Part shown: positions 1 to 8,567 of the stretch, one piece after another
How positions within the stretch are numbered: the stretch's first letter is position 1
Layout of the letters: every line of letters starts with the position of its first letter
Origin: an uncultured Prevotellaceae bacterium
GTDB lineage: Bacteria; Bacteroidota; Bacteroidia; Bacteroidales; Bacteroidaceae
Assembly (NCBI GenBank): GCA_902771445.1
Contig: CACXXD010000004.1
Location: 1-41,054 of the forward strand
DNA: 41,054 bases
Direction: 5' to 3'
Translations under genes and position numbers: made by a program
Notes under the pieces: model-generated
Databases searched by the model: none
What the model was told of the DNA's origin: nothing
Seen by the model: only the letters and a program-made list of their open reading frames with translations

Positions 1-224
1 CCCCTATCTACACGTTTATGAAAGTTCTTGCCGTGCAAGCGACCTAAGGTCGAGCGAAATACGTTAAATCTTGCCTCACAAGCCAAGGTAGAAAACACAC
101 GGGGCCACTTTTCTACCTTCTCTTTAAACTTTAAGCGAGCATCAGGGACAAGCGTTAGAAGTATATTTTTGGAGACAATGAAAAATATGAATTTTCTTGA
201 CAAACACCCCTCTGAGAATCGCAT
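1..224 (-). other. possible partial ORF running off the left edge
   Basis: On the minus strand an ATG at 224 opens a frame that stays open for about 74 codons to the window edge, with a hydrophobic stretch (KFIFFIVSKNILL) followed by a basic segment containing KVEKWPRVFSTLACEARF. A plus-strand frame (28-291) and another minus-strand frame (142-339) overlap it. No family is recognised and the composition resembles the intergenic DNA around it. It could be the start of a small hypothetical protein, part of a dispersed repeat, or chance. Low confidence that it is translated. Confidence 0.2.
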
Positions 225-707
225 GGAATTCACCAAACTTAAAGTCGCTTGCAAATATGCGAGTATTGAGAGTGGTTGTGCATCTCTTTGATTTACAGTG
301 TGTTGCGAAATTTAGTTTCGCAAAAAGAACTATTTCCATCCATGAGATTTCGCTTTCCGAACAGCTCTGAGCCGCCTTCGTGCTGAGATTAGTATTGAAT
401 CAAAGTGGGTTTGCAGCCATATCAAACTGAGTTCTTACTTTAATCATCATGTAACTAATGCTAAAACTCAGTTTGATATGGCTGTAAACCCACTTTGATT
501 CAATATCAATCACAAAACGATGGTTGCAGCATCACACAGACACAGGCTTTCCTCGCTCCTAGAATGCTACTTTCGGAACCCCCTTTTTTTTATGAATTTT
601 CTTTACAAAAGTCTTTGCGAAGAGAGTTTTTTTTATAAAGTGTAGTCAAAATTGCAAAACTATGCTAAATATAAATGTTTTCAAGGTGTATTATAGTGGC
701 TTTTTTG
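225..707. other. intergenic region without a recognised gene
   Basis: Upstream of the first glycosyltransferase nothing resembling a conserved protein is seen on either strand. The only clear structure is the long inverted repeat at about 381-510, listed separately. From about 580 to 707 the DNA is very AT-rich and leads into the promoter of the next operon. Confidence 0.6.
381..510. repeat. large imperfect palindrome, repeat family copy 1
   Basis: Two 40-base arms (394-433 and 465-504) are reverse complements with a single mismatch (GCTGCAAACC against GCTGTAAACC in the complement), separated by a 31-base loop. The arms contain GTGGGTTTGCAGCC and CAAACTGAGTT, which closely match segments of the palindromes at 10710-10844 and 35576-35720. 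The left flank has TGCTGAGATT (381-390), also seen at the outer edge of copy 2. The element is intergenic and carries no ORF, so it resembles a non-coding hairpin or MITE-like repeat more than an insertion sequence. Confidence 0.85.
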
Positions 708-715
708 TAACTTTG
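708..715 (+). promoter_or_regulatory. -7 promoter element for the 767 operon
   Basis: TAACTTTG matches the Bacteroidota -7 consensus TAnnTTTG and lies about 50 bases before the first ATG. No good TTTG is seen at the -33 distance, so only the -7 box is supported. Confidence 0.55.
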
Positions 716-766
716 TCTCGAATTATTGCATTTTGACAACTATACTTTAGCAATCAAGATTATCAG

Positions 767-1552
767 ATGACTGACAGAGGACAGAAAATATCGGTGGTCA
801 TCAACACCTACAATGCCGAGCAACATCTGAAGGAAGTGCTCGAATCGGTCAAGGAGTTCGATGAGATTCTGATTTGCGATATGGAGAGCACCGACCGCAC
901 GCTCGATATTGCCAGGCAGTATGGATGCCGCGTGGTGACATTCCCCAAAGGCGATGCCGTTTCGGCTGAGCCTGCCCGCACCTTTGCCATACAGTCGGCT
1001 GCCAACCACTGGGTGTTTGTGGTCGATGCCGACGAGCTGGTCACCACCGAGTTGCGCAACTATCTCTATCAGCGCATCAGCAAGGCCGACTGCCCCGAAG
1101 GGCTTTACATCCCCCGTCGGAACCTGTTCCTCGGACAGTACGAGCAGAACTTCACCGCCGACTACCAGTTGCGGTTCTTCATTCGCGAAGGCACCGAATG
1201 GCCCCCCTACGTACACACCTTCCCCAAGGTGAACGGACGCGTGGAGAAGATTCCCTTGTCGAAAGAAAACGTATGCTTCTATCATCTGATCGACGAGACC
1301 ATCGGCCAGCGCATTGCGAAGGACAACCGCTATTCCGACGGCGAGGTGGCCAAGAAGGCCGGCAAGCACTACGGCGTGCTTACCTTGTTGCTGAAGCCCC
1401 ACTGGCAGTTCTTCTCGTCGTTCGTGCTGCGAGGCGGCTTCCTCGACGGCAAGCGCGGACTGATCAGGGCCGGTCTGAATGCCTTCTATAAGTTTGCACT
1501 GATTGCCAAGATCATGGAGCAAGATTTACGAAACCAAAAGCACGAATCCTGA
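767..1552 (+). CDS. family 2 glycosyltransferase (WaaE/KdtX-like)
   Basis: A 261-residue GT-A glycosyltransferase expected to transfer a sugar from a nucleotide donor at the cytoplasmic face of the inner membrane. The N-terminus has the GT2 nucleotide-binding start ISVVINTYNAEQHL (residues 8-21), then ICDMESTDRT and the metal-binding VDADE (D87, D89). There is no transmembrane anchor. Length and motif spacing resemble the LPS-core glycosyltransferases of the WaaE/KdtX group, although acceptor and donor cannot be read from sequence. It is the first gene of a tight cluster: the next start is 3 bases beyond its stop, and that gene is a lipid A-type acyltransferase, which supports a role in LPS or another envelope glycolipid. 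The ATG at 767 directly precedes the conserved fold. Confidence 0.85.
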   Translation: MTDRGQKISVVINTYNAEQHLKEVLESVKEFDEILICDMESTDRTLDIARQYGCRVVTFPKGDAVSAEPARTFAIQSAANHWVFVVDADELVTTELRNYLYQRISKADCPEGLYIPRRNLFLGQYEQNFTADYQLRFFIREGTEWPPYVHTFPKVNGRVEKIPLSKENVCFYHLIDETIGQRIAKDNRYSDGEVAKKAGKHYGVLTLLLKPHWQFFSSFVLRGGFLDGKRGLIRAGLNAFYKFALIAKIMEQDLRNQKHES

Positions 1553-1555
1553 GAA

Positions 1556-2518
1556 ATGACGCCACTTGCCAGAATCCTATATGCCCTGTTCTACCTGCTG
1601 TCGCTCTTGCCACTGCGGGTGCTCTATCTGCTGTCCGACTTCATCTATCTGATTATCTACTATGTGGTGGGCTATCGCGTGAAGCTGACCCGTAAGAACA
1701 TGGCCGACTCGTTTCCAGAGAAGAGCGAGCAAGAGCTGCGTTCCATCGAGCGGGGGTTCTACCACTGGTTCTGCGACTATATCGTGGAAACGCTCAAGAT
1801 GCTGTCAATCAGCGACAAGGAGATGAAGCGGCGCATGAAGTTCAACGGGCTGGAACAAATGACCGAATGGACCGAGAAGGGCCGTCCCTGCGCACTCTAC
1901 CTGGGCCACTACTGCAACTGGGAGTGGATCGTGTCGATGCCGCTGAGCCTGGACGACAAGGCTATCTGCTCGCAAATCTATCATCCGCTGGAGAACAAGC
2001 ACTTCGAATCGCTCTTCCTCAAGATTCGTCAGCGATGGGGTTCCATGTGCATTGCGATGAACGATTCCATCCGAAAACTGATTGAGTACAGGACAGCGAA
2101 GCCCGGACTGCTGACGGGCTACATCAGCGATCAGGTGCCTTTCTGGAACAACATCCACCACTGGGTGAACTTCCTGAACCACGACACGCCCGTGCTGACA
2201 GGCTCTGAGCGACTGACAAAGAAGATGAACAACGGCATCTTCTATCTCTACATGCGACGGCCACGGCGCGGCTACTATGTGGCCGATGTGAAGGTCATCA
2301 CGCTCGACCCACGCTCGATGGACGACTATCAGGTGACCGATGCCTACTTTAAACTGCTGGAGGAGAACATACGCGAGGCACCACAGTACTGGCTGTGGAC
2401 GCACAACCGCTGGAAACGCACTCGCGAGGAGTTCAACCTGCGCTACGACGAGACGACCGGCAGGGTGGACATCATTTCGACGGTCGAAGAGCTGAAAAAG
2501 AAAAAGGGACTGCTATGA
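1556..2518 (+). CDS. LpxL/HtrB-like lipid A acyltransferase
   Basis: A 320-residue membrane-anchored acyltransferase of the bacterial lipid A (LpxL/LpxM/HtrB) superfamily, which moves an acyl chain from acyl-ACP to a lipid A precursor at the inner membrane. A hydrophobic N-terminal segment (residues 8-38) is the anchor. The catalytic HxxxxE motif is visible in GHYCNWEW (H118, E123), the form common in Bacteroidota homologues. The conserved GYISDQVPFWNN and PVLTGSERLTKK stretches and the late WLWTHNRWKR block fit the family, as does the length. The gene sits 3 bases after a glycosyltransferase, and its stop overlaps the start of the next gene (ATGA at 2515-2518), so the three are probably translated together. 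Which acyl position it modifies is unknown. Confidence 0.88.
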   Translation: MTPLARILYALFYLLSLLPLRVLYLLSDFIYLIIYYVVGYRVKLTRKNMADSFPEKSEQELRSIERGFYHWFCDYIVETLKMLSISDKEMKRRMKFNGLEQMTEWTEKGRPCALYLGHYCNWEWIVSMPLSLDDKAICSQIYHPLENKHFESLFLKIRQRWGSMCIAMNDSIRKLIEYRTAKPGLLTGYISDQVPFWNNIHHWVNFLNHDTPVLTGSERLTKKMNNGIFYLYMRRPRRGYYVADVKVITLDPRSMDDYQVTDAYFKLLEENIREAPQYWLWTHNRWKRTREEFNLRYDETTGRVDIISTVEELKKKKGLL

Positions 2519-3330
2519 TCTACGTTCGCGACAAGGGGCGTCTCTGCAACAACATCCTGCAATACGGACATGTCTATGCCTGGGGACGCGAGCACGGCAG
2601 ACAGACCGTGTCGATGCGCTTCGCCTATAAGTATCAGTTCTTCCGCATCTGCCACACTCGCCATCATCATTTCCTCAACTATTTCCTGGCCAAGACGGCT
2701 GCACGATGGGGCTTGCTGCCCGTGGCTACGTTCGACACGCCCGACGAGGACACGTCTCGGCAGGAACAGCTGATGCTCAGTCACCGTCACATCGTGGCAG
2801 AGGGATGGTATGCCCGCTGGTACGACCTGTTCCTGAAGTATAAGCATGAGATTGTTGACCTCTTTGCCTTCGACCAGAAAGTCAAGACGCGCCCCGATGC
2901 GCTCATGGCTTCGCTGCCCGCCTGCGACATCCGTCTGGGGGTGCATGTCCGTCGTGGCGACTATAAGACATGGCAGGGAGGACGGTACTTCTACGACGAC
3001 GGCCAGTACATCGGCATCATCCGGCAGTTCGTGCGCCTTCATCCGCAACAGAAGGTGCAGGTGTTCGTCTGTGGCAATGACCCTTCGCTCGACCGAAAGG
3101 CATTTGCCGACCAACTGCCACAAGCACAGCTCTGCTTTCCCGACGGCACACCCGGCGAAGACCTCTATCTGCTGTCGCAATGCGACTGGCTGATAGGGCC
3201 GCCCAGCACGTTCACCTTGGTAGCCGCCATGTATCGTGACGTGCCTCTCTACTGGGTGAAAGACCCTGCACTGGCCTTCACCACAGCCGACTTCGACAGG
3301 TTCGACAACCTGTTCCGCCGCATCGTCTGA
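2515..3330 (+). CDS. GT11-like alpha-1,2-fucosyltransferase family protein
   Basis: A 271-residue protein that looks like a divergent member of glycosyltransferase family 11, which adds fucose from GDP-fucose to O-antigen, capsule or host-like glycans. The N-terminal GRLCNNILQYGHVYAWG (residues 8-24) parallels the GGLGNQMFQYA start of the family. The donor-binding HxRRGD motif is present as GVHVRRGDY (H144-D149). A later DWLIGPPSTFTLVAAMY block matches the C-terminal conserved motif. The start at 2515 was chosen over an upstream in-frame ATG at 2395 because it overlaps the acyltransferase stop as ATGA and places the family motif at the N-terminus. Actual donor specificity is unproven; it could act on another GDP-sugar. 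Confidence 0.75.
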   Translation: MIYVRDKGRLCNNILQYGHVYAWGREHGRQTVSMRFAYKYQFFRICHTRHHHFLNYFLAKTAARWGLLPVATFDTPDEDTSRQEQLMLSHRHIVAEGWYARWYDLFLKYKHEIVDLFAFDQKVKTRPDALMASLPACDIRLGVHVRRGDYKTWQGGRYFYDDGQYIGIIRQFVRLHPQQKVQVFVCGNDPSLDRKAFADQLPQAQLCFPDGTPGEDLYLLSQCDWLIGPPSTFTLVAAMYRDVPLYWVKDPALAFTTADFDRFDNLFRRIV

Positions 3331-3352
3331 CAATGAAAAAAAAAACTTATGT

Positions 3353-3383
3353 TTTGTCATTTCGGGAAAAAGCACTATATTTG
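3353..3383 (+). promoter_or_regulatory. Bacteroidota promoter for the membrane glycosyltransferase gene
   Basis: TTTG at 3353-3356 and TATATTTG at 3376-3383 are separated by 19 bases, an excellent match to the Bacteroidota -33/-7 arrangement. It lies between the fucosyltransferase-like gene and the polytopic membrane protein, so the latter probably has its own promoter. Confidence 0.75.
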
Positions 3384-3508
3384 CAACGGATATATAATTT
3401 AAGGATAGACAGAATTCTGGTGTTCCCGCTTTTCTTGTAAAGCCGGCTACCGTCCCAATGGCAAGAAAAATGAGAAAGGGGAACCTTAACAACTTAACAA
3501 CGCAAAGG

Positions 3509-5299
3509 ATGAAATATGTCAACGAAACGCTACTGGCCATCATCACAATAGGCTTCTCAATCTTCTTTCAGGTGCATTGTGCCATTCATGGCTTCGACCT
3601 GACCGACGAAGGCTATCTGATGTCCATCTACCAATGGTTTGGCACCGATGTTCAATATGCTCAAGGGGCAGGCGGCTATCCTTTGACCTGCTATCTGGGC
3701 TCGCTGCTCAACTCTGTCTTCCCCGAAGGCGGCATACTGGGCATGCGCCTGTGGGGCATCCTGGTGGTGGTTGTCACCCAACTCATTCTCTATTTCTATC
3801 TGCGACGCTATTTCAACCCGAAGATGGTGCTGCTGGGCTTGCTGATTCAGGCCATCTTCGTATCGGGCGACCCGAAGCCTTTCGGCTATAACACGCTGAC
3901 GGCTCTCATGACCAGCGTGGCCATGATCACGCTGATTGAAGGCACGCTGCACGACAATAAGCTGCAACTGTTCATAGCGGGTCTTCTGTTTGGTGGTTGT
4001 GTGTTCTTCCGCATTCCGAACATCACGTGTCTGTCATTCCTGATTGTTCCCTATATCCTTGACTTCAAGGGCCGAAGAGACAGACAGTTGCGAAAGAGCA
4101 CCGTTTTTGTGACCACTACTTTGTTCGGATTCGTGGTCTCGTTCACGGCCACATGGGCGTTCCTGGTGCATATCGGCGCCGATGTGCTGGTGACCGACCT
4201 GATTGCCTCTATCGGCGACACGCTCAATGGCACCAGCACGCATGCCTCTTCATCGCTCGTGTCGAAGTACATCAGCAATCTCTTGCTGTCCATCCAGACA
4301 TTTACCATCTTCATTCTTGCCATCGTCATCTGTTCGCTCACCCAGCGGTTCAGACATCCGCTCGTCTTCCTGCTCCTGTTGTTCGTGTCGTTCCAGCTGG
4401 TCTATCGCAACACCTATATGAGTTCGAGCATGCTGGGCGACACCGTGCTTGCCATGATGAACGGCATCGGCCTGTTTGGCTCCTGCTATTTCCTCACACA
4501 GGGCAATGTCTACAGGGGCATCGCCATGAGTGCCATGCTCTTCTCGCTGGTCATCCCCCTGGGCAGCGACGGCGGCTATCAGACCATGTGGGTGGGTACG
4601 TGGTTCTCACTGCCCATCGGACTGGCCGGACTGTACGACCTGACAGGTAAGTCGGTGGGGAAAAGATGGACGGCCAACTGCGTGGTATTTCCCACGAACA
4701 TGCCCGACAGAGAGCGGTTCCACTTCGTCTTCGATGTGCCAAACATGCGCTTGCCTTTCTATTTCTGCTTGGTCATCTTCGTCCTTGCCACCTTCGTCAA
4801 GATTGAGCGCAAGCCCTACTATGACCCGGGCAACCGTCTGGATAAGACCTACACGATAGAGTCGCCGATGGCAAAGGGCATCTATACCGTGGAGTCGAGA
4901 GCCAAGGTCATCAATCCGTTGCTGAAGGAACTCAACAACCATGTGGCCAAAGGCGATACGCTGTTGGTCTACGACTCATCGCCGCTGATTTACTATCTGA
5001 CGCAGACCAAGCCTTTTGCCGGCATCTCCTGGCCCTGCGTGTTCTACGGTCAGCAGTATGTGGACAAGTTCAAGGCTGCCGAAGCCAGGACCGAACATCT
5101 GCCCATATTGGTGTTGCAGAACTTCTATAGCAGCAATGAGTGGTCGGAGCCAAAGTACGACTACTACAACCTGAAGGCAGATGGTTCCTTCTCAAGCAAG
5201 GAGATGAGCCAGAACATCATGGATTTCATCGAGAGAAATCACTATCGGCGCGTCTGGACAAATGAATATTACGATATTCTGGTTCCTAAAGATAAGTGA
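3509..5299 (+). CDS. polytopic membrane protein, possible GT-C glycosyltransferase
   Basis: About 596 residues. The first hydrophobic helix (LLAIITIGFSIFF) is followed by a short loop with FDLTDEGYLMS (D33, E34), reminiscent of the acidic loop-1 motif of GT-C enzymes such as dolichyl/undecaprenyl-phosphate mannosyl- and arabinosyltransferases. Roughly ten more hydrophobic segments follow to about residue 440, then a soluble C-terminal part of about 150 residues that is probably periplasmic. No exact family is recognised, so the GT-C assignment is inference from topology, the acidic loop and the neighbouring glycosyltransferases. Other in-frame ATGs exist at 3458 and 3470; 3509 was preferred because it follows a short purine-rich stretch and places the first helix close to the N-terminus. 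A strong hairpin terminator follows the stop. Confidence 0.6.
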   Translation: MKYVNETLLAIITIGFSIFFQVHCAIHGFDLTDEGYLMSIYQWFGTDVQYAQGAGGYPLTCYLGSLLNSVFPEGGILGMRLWGILVVVVTQLILYFYLRRYFNPKMVLLGLLIQAIFVSGDPKPFGYNTLTALMTSVAMITLIEGTLHDNKLQLFIAGLLFGGCVFFRIPNITCLSFLIVPYILDFKGRRDRQLRKSTVFVTTTLFGFVVSFTATWAFLVHIGADVLVTDLIASIGDTLNGTSTHASSSLVSKYISNLLLSIQTFTIFILAIVICSLTQRFRHPLVFLLLLFVSFQLVYRNTYMSSSMLGDTVLAMMNGIGLFGSCYFLTQGNVYRGIAMSAMLFSLVIPLGSDGGYQTMWVGTWFSLPIGLAGLYDLTGKSVGKRWTANCVVFPTNMPDRERFHFVFDVPNMRLPFYFCLVIFVLATFVKIERKPYYDPGNRLDKTYTIESPMAKGIYTVESRAKVINPLLKELNNHVAKGDTLLVYDSSPLIYYLTQTKPFAGISWPCVFYGQQYVDKFKAAEARTEHLPILVLQNFYSSNEWSEPKYDYYNLKADGSFSSKEMSQNIMDFIERNHYRRVWTNEYYDILVPKDK

Positions 5300-5349
5300 T
5301 GATAAATCGTCCCAAGTTATTTTTTAATCATTACTTAGTGATAGAGAAT

Positions 5350-5386
5350 AAGGTGCGGGAATAAAAGTTCTCGCACCTTATTTTTT
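5350..5386 (+). terminator. intrinsic terminator between convergent operons
   Basis: AAGGTGCGGGA and TTCTCGCACCTT form a stem with a short AT-rich loop, followed directly by ATTTTTTC on the plus strand. It ends the plus-strand membrane-protein transcript. Because the region is convergent it may also slow transcription coming from the minus-strand operon, though the minus side lacks a comparable T-run. Confidence 0.8.
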
Positions 5387-5401
5387 CAAAAAATGACTTT
5401 C

Positions 5402-6334
5402 TCAGAAGTTCACTCTTTCTTTCTCAATGACCAGTGGCCGACGGCGCACTTGCGTCAGGATGCTGCCCACATATTCGCCTACGATGCCGAGGAAGAACAG
5501 CTGCACTGAGGCAAAGAAGAACAGACCGATGACCAGCGGAGCCTGTCCCACCTGGAACGAATCCCAGTAGAACAGCTTGTAGAGAAAATAGATGATGGCC
5601 ACCAGAAAGCTCATGGCACCACAGGCAAAGCCAATGAAACTGGCCATGCGGAGAGGCACTTTCGAGTGGTTGACAAAGCCCAGCATGGCCATGTCGTAGA
5701 GCGTATAGAAGTTGTTGTGGGTCTTGCCGTGCAGGCGCTTCGGCTGTGTGTAGAACACCTCGCCCAGATCGCCGCCATATTCGGCCACCAGACCGCGCAT
5801 GTAAGGATAGGGATCGTCGATGGAGCGCAACAGATGGATGAAGCTCTTGTCGTAGAGCCCGAAGCCCGTGAAGTTCTCCACCTGTCGTGTCTCGCTGATG
5901 GCCTTGATCATCTTGTAGAACGATGTGCGCAGTCCGTACATGATGGGATTCTCCTCGCTCTTGTTCTTCACGCCAATGACCACCTGTCGGCCCTCTTCCC
6001 ACTGCTGCAGGAACTGCGGAATCAGTTCGGGCGGGTCTTGCAGGTCGGCCACCATGAGCATGGCGGCATCGCCCGAAGCCTGACAAAGTCCGTAGAAAGG
6101 CGAGCGAATGTGGCCGAAGTTCATGGCATTGACGATGATCTTCACGTTCTTGTCCTCGGCAGCTATCTCCTTCAGCACGGCCACGGTGTGGTCGGTCGAG
6201 GCATTGTCGATGAAAATATGTTCGTAGGTATATCTGTCTTTCAGCAGTTCAAACTGTGCTTTCACCTGTCTGTAGAGTTCCCTGACGTTGGGTTCCTCGT
6301 TGTAGCAGGGAGTGACGATGCTAATTTTCTTCAT
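5402..6334 (-). CDS. GtrB/DPM1-like membrane glycosyltransferase
   Basis: A 310-residue family 2 glycosyltransferase of the polyprenyl-phosphate type. It begins ISIVTPCYNEEPNVREL (residues 4-20), has FIDNASTDHT and the catalytic MVADLQDPPELIP block, and ends with two transmembrane helices (about residues 230-255 and 265-290). This is the layout of GtrB, ArnC and YkcC-like enzymes, which load a sugar onto undecaprenyl phosphate at the inner membrane. Its start overlaps by 4 bases the stop of a GtrA-family gene, the classic partner thought to flip the lipid-linked sugar. Being last in an operon that makes a CDP-sugar, it may use that product, but typical GtrB enzymes use UDP- or GDP-sugars, so this link is inference. 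Confidence 0.88.
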   Translation of the reverse strand: MKKISIVTPCYNEEPNVRELYRQVKAQFELLKDRYTYEHIFIDNASTDHTVAVLKEIAAEDKNVKIIVNAMNFGHIRSPFYGLCQASGDAAMLMVADLQDPPELIPQFLQQWEEGRQVVIGVKNKSEENPIMYGLRTSFYKMIKAISETRQVENFTGFGLYDKSFIHLLRSIDDPYPYMRGLVAEYGGDLGEVFYTQPKRLHGKTHNNFYTLYDMAMLGFVNHSKVPLRMASFIGFACGAMSFLVAIIYFLYKLFYWDSFQVGQAPLVIGLFFFASVQLFFLGIVGEYVGSILTQVRRRPLVIEKERVNF

Positions 6335-6735
6335 TTAGTTTCTTTTTGTTTTCGGTAGACGAACGTTTTCAGCAATCCGTAAGAGCAGACGGCAACCACC
6401 GGCGTGGCCAGTATGCCGGCCCAGTAGCTGTTGAGTCCTTGCAGGATGAAGAGCTTCACCACTGCCGTGTTGACAAAGTAGATGATGACGTAGGCGGTGA
6501 CGAAGCGGAAGATGAGTCGAGGGTCATTGTTGTTGAACACCAGGTTCCCGGTGGTGATGAAGTTGAACATGACCCCGAGGACGTTGCTCAGCAGCGTTGC
6601 GATGAAGTAAGGCAGTCCGACGAAGATGGCCAGACAGTAGACACCAACGCCAAAGGCTGTGTTCAGTCCGCCCACCAAGACAAAGCGAATGAACTGGTTG
6701 CTCACGCACTCATAGAATTTGTCTATTAGCTTCAT
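6331..6735 (-). CDS. GtrA family membrane protein
   Basis: A 134-residue protein with four predicted transmembrane helices, typical of the GtrA/DPMS3 family in length and in features such as FIRFVLVGGLNTAFGVGVYC near the N-terminus and the charged C-terminus FVYRKQKETK. Family members are proposed to translocate polyprenyl-phosphate-linked sugars across the inner membrane or to anchor the partner glycosyltransferase. It overlaps the downstream GtrB-like gene by 4 bases, which implies coupled translation and a shared function. It starts 23 bases after the stop of the upstream ThDP-enzyme gene. Confidence 0.88.
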   Translation of the reverse strand: MKLIDKFYECVSNQFIRFVLVGGLNTAFGVGVYCLAIFVGLPYFIATLLSNVLGVMFNFITTGNLVFNNNDPRLIFRFVTAYVIIYFVNTAVVKLFILQGLNSYWAGILATPVVAVCSYGLLKTFVYRKQKETK

Positions 6736-6758
6736 TTCTGCGCCGTTGTTGTTTGTCG

Positions 6759-8567
6759 CTAAGCCTCATATTTGCACTGCTGTTGCAGTTCGTCGCTGAC
6801 GAAAGGTGCCATCTTGTCGAGCGGTGCCGATGTCATGCGGCCCGTCTCCTTGTCCATGAACGAGGCCGACTTCGGGAACAGGGTCTGTTCGGGGTGCATG
6901 TGTACCTCGCAGATGACGGGGCCTTCGGTGGCCAATGTCTGTCTGATGACCTCGGTCAGTGCCTCGCCGTTCTCGCTGATGCTGAGATAAGGTATGCCGT
7001 AGGCCGCCGCTATCTTCGACAGATCGGGACAGACGACGCCACTGGCAGGGTTGGAACCCGTGAAATGACCTTTGAAGAACGACTTCTGAGTGGTCTTGAT
7101 GGCCAGATAGCTCTCGTTCTCGATGACGAAGAGCTTCAGCGGCAGTCGGTAGGTGACGAGTGTCTGCAGCTCCTGCAGGTTCATTTGTATCGAGCCGTCG
7201 CCCGTCACGCATACGGTGCGCCCCTTGTCGTTGCTCACGCAGGCACCAATCGAGGCTGGCAGTCCGTAGCCCATAGCGGCACATCCCTGGTTGGCAAACA
7301 CGCGCACGCCCTTCTTCACCTTCATGGTCTGATAGGTGCAGGTGTAGGCCGTTCCGTTGCCTGTCACCACCACGTCGCCGTTGTCTAATTGCTTGAACAG
7401 CTCGTCGGCAAACCTATAGGAATTGGTATAGCCCTCGCAGTCGGGGTTGTCGTCGAAGATGGTGGGCAACTTGGCCTCCAGGTCGCGCCCCCACTCTCTC
7501 CACTTTGCAAAGCCGGGCATGACCAGCCCTTCGGTCAGGGCCGTCAACTTGTCTATCGCCTCGTCGAGCGGAGCGTGAATCTTCAGGTCAATGCTCAGCG
7601 TGGGCTTCATCATCTCGGCTGCGTCGGCATCGATCATCACCTTGTAGGCCTTCGGTGCAAAGAGGTCGTAGGCATAGCTGAGCTGACGAATGGAGAGGCG
7701 TGTACCCATGATGATGAGCAGGTCGCTGTTCTGCACCATGATGTTGCCGATGCGGTCGCCGCAGATGCCGGGCTTGCCGAAGAACAGCGGATGGTCGTGC
7801 CACACGATGTCGCTGCCGCTGATGGCCGTCACCACAGGCACGCCCCACTGTTCGGCCAGTCGGACGAATGCCTCGGTGCGATGCGCCAGTCGCACACCGT
7901 TGCCCACGTAGATGACAGGCGACTTGGCCTTCTGCAGGCATTGCGTCAGTTGTGCCAGCTGGTCGTCCATCAGCTGGTGGTCGTAGGGGTCTTCCAGCTC
8001 CGTGGGGTCGAACTCGCGCAGCTCCGACTCTTCCACGTAGGCACCCTGTATGTCGAGGGGTACGTCGATCCACACAGGCCCGGGCCTTCCCGAAAGGGCA
8101 ATGGCGATGGCCTTGTCCATTTCGTATTTCACGTCATGTACGTCGGTGATGGTGACGCAGTATTTGGTGATGGAGCGCACCATGCTCTTGATGTCGGCCT
8201 CCTGGTCGCCCAGTTGCCGCAGGGGCAGTTCGGGGCAGGCGGCAATGGTGGTGGTCTGCTTCACCTGTCCGGAGATGTAGAGTCCGGGAATGCTGTCGAG
8301 CCACTGACCCAGTACGCCGGTGATGGCATTGGTGCCGCCGGGGCCTGTCGTGACGCACGTCACGGCCAGCTGGCCCGAGGCGCGGTAGTAGCCTTCGCCG
8401 CAGATGGCCGATGCCTGTTCATGGTGGTTGCAAACATAGGTGAGGCCTTCGGTATGGCCGATAGAGTCGTTCAGGTGCATGGCACCGCCTCCCGTGACGA
8501 GGAAGCAGTGGCGCACATGATAGCGCTCAACCAGATATTTGAAGATGAAGTCGCTTACTTTGATCAT
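6759..8567 (-). CDS. ThDP-dependent enzyme, acetolactate synthase-like (YerE-like candidate)
   Basis: A 602-residue thiamine diphosphate enzyme of the acetolactate synthase fold with the three expected domains: N-terminal PYR domain with the activating glutamate in VCNHHEQAS (E50), a central domain, and a C-terminal PP domain with the ThDP-binding GDG...N motif (VTGDGSIQMN through FVIENESY). An anabolic acetolactate synthase for branched amino acids would normally sit with ilv genes. Here the neighbours are CDP-glucose 4,6-dehydratase and an epimerase, the context in which YerE of Yersinia adds a two-carbon unit to a CDP-4-keto-deoxyhexose to form a branched sugar. The sugar role is therefore inferred from context; amino acid or other 2-keto acid chemistry is the alternative. 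It overlaps the preceding epimerase gene by 4 bases. Confidence 0.8.
   Translation of the reverse strand: MIKVSDFIFKYLVERYHVRHCFLVTGGGAMHLNDSIGHTEGLTYVCNHHEQASAICGEGYYRASGQLAVTCVTTGPGGTNAITGVLGQWLDSIPGLYISGQVKQTTTIAACPELPLRQLGDQEADIKSMVRSITKYCVTITDVHDVKYEMDKAIAIALSGRPGPVWIDVPLDIQGAYVEESELREFDPTELEDPYDHQLMDDQLAQLTQCLQKAKSPVIYVGNGVRLAHRTEAFVRLAEQWGVPVVTAISGSDIVWHDHPLFFGKPGICGDRIGNIMVQNSDLLIIMGTRLSIRQLSYAYDLFAPKAYKVMIDADAAEMMKPTLSIDLKIHAPLDEAIDKLTALTEGLVMPGFAKWREWGRDLEAKLPTIFDDNPDCEGYTNSYRFADELFKQLDNGDVVVTGNGTAYTCTYQTMKVKKGVRVFANQGCAAMGYGLPASIGACVSNDKGRTVCVTGDGSIQMNLQELQTLVTYRLPLKLFVIENESYLAIKTTQKSFFKGHFTGSNPASGVVCPDLSKIAAAYGIPYLSISENGEALTEVIRQTLATEGPVICEVHMHPEQTLFPKSASFMDKETGRMTSAPLDKMAPFVSDELQQQCKYEA

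Noticed and set aside
2395..2514. N-terminal extension of the fucosyltransferase-like gene
   Set aside because: It would lie inside the acyltransferase gene; the ATGA overlap start puts the family motif at the N-terminus.
6759..8567. ilvB/ilvI acetolactate synthase of branched-chain amino acid synthesis
   Set aside because: Not excluded biochemically, but no ilvN, ilvC or ilvD is nearby and the gene overlaps a nucleotide-sugar enzyme gene, so a sugar role is preferred.
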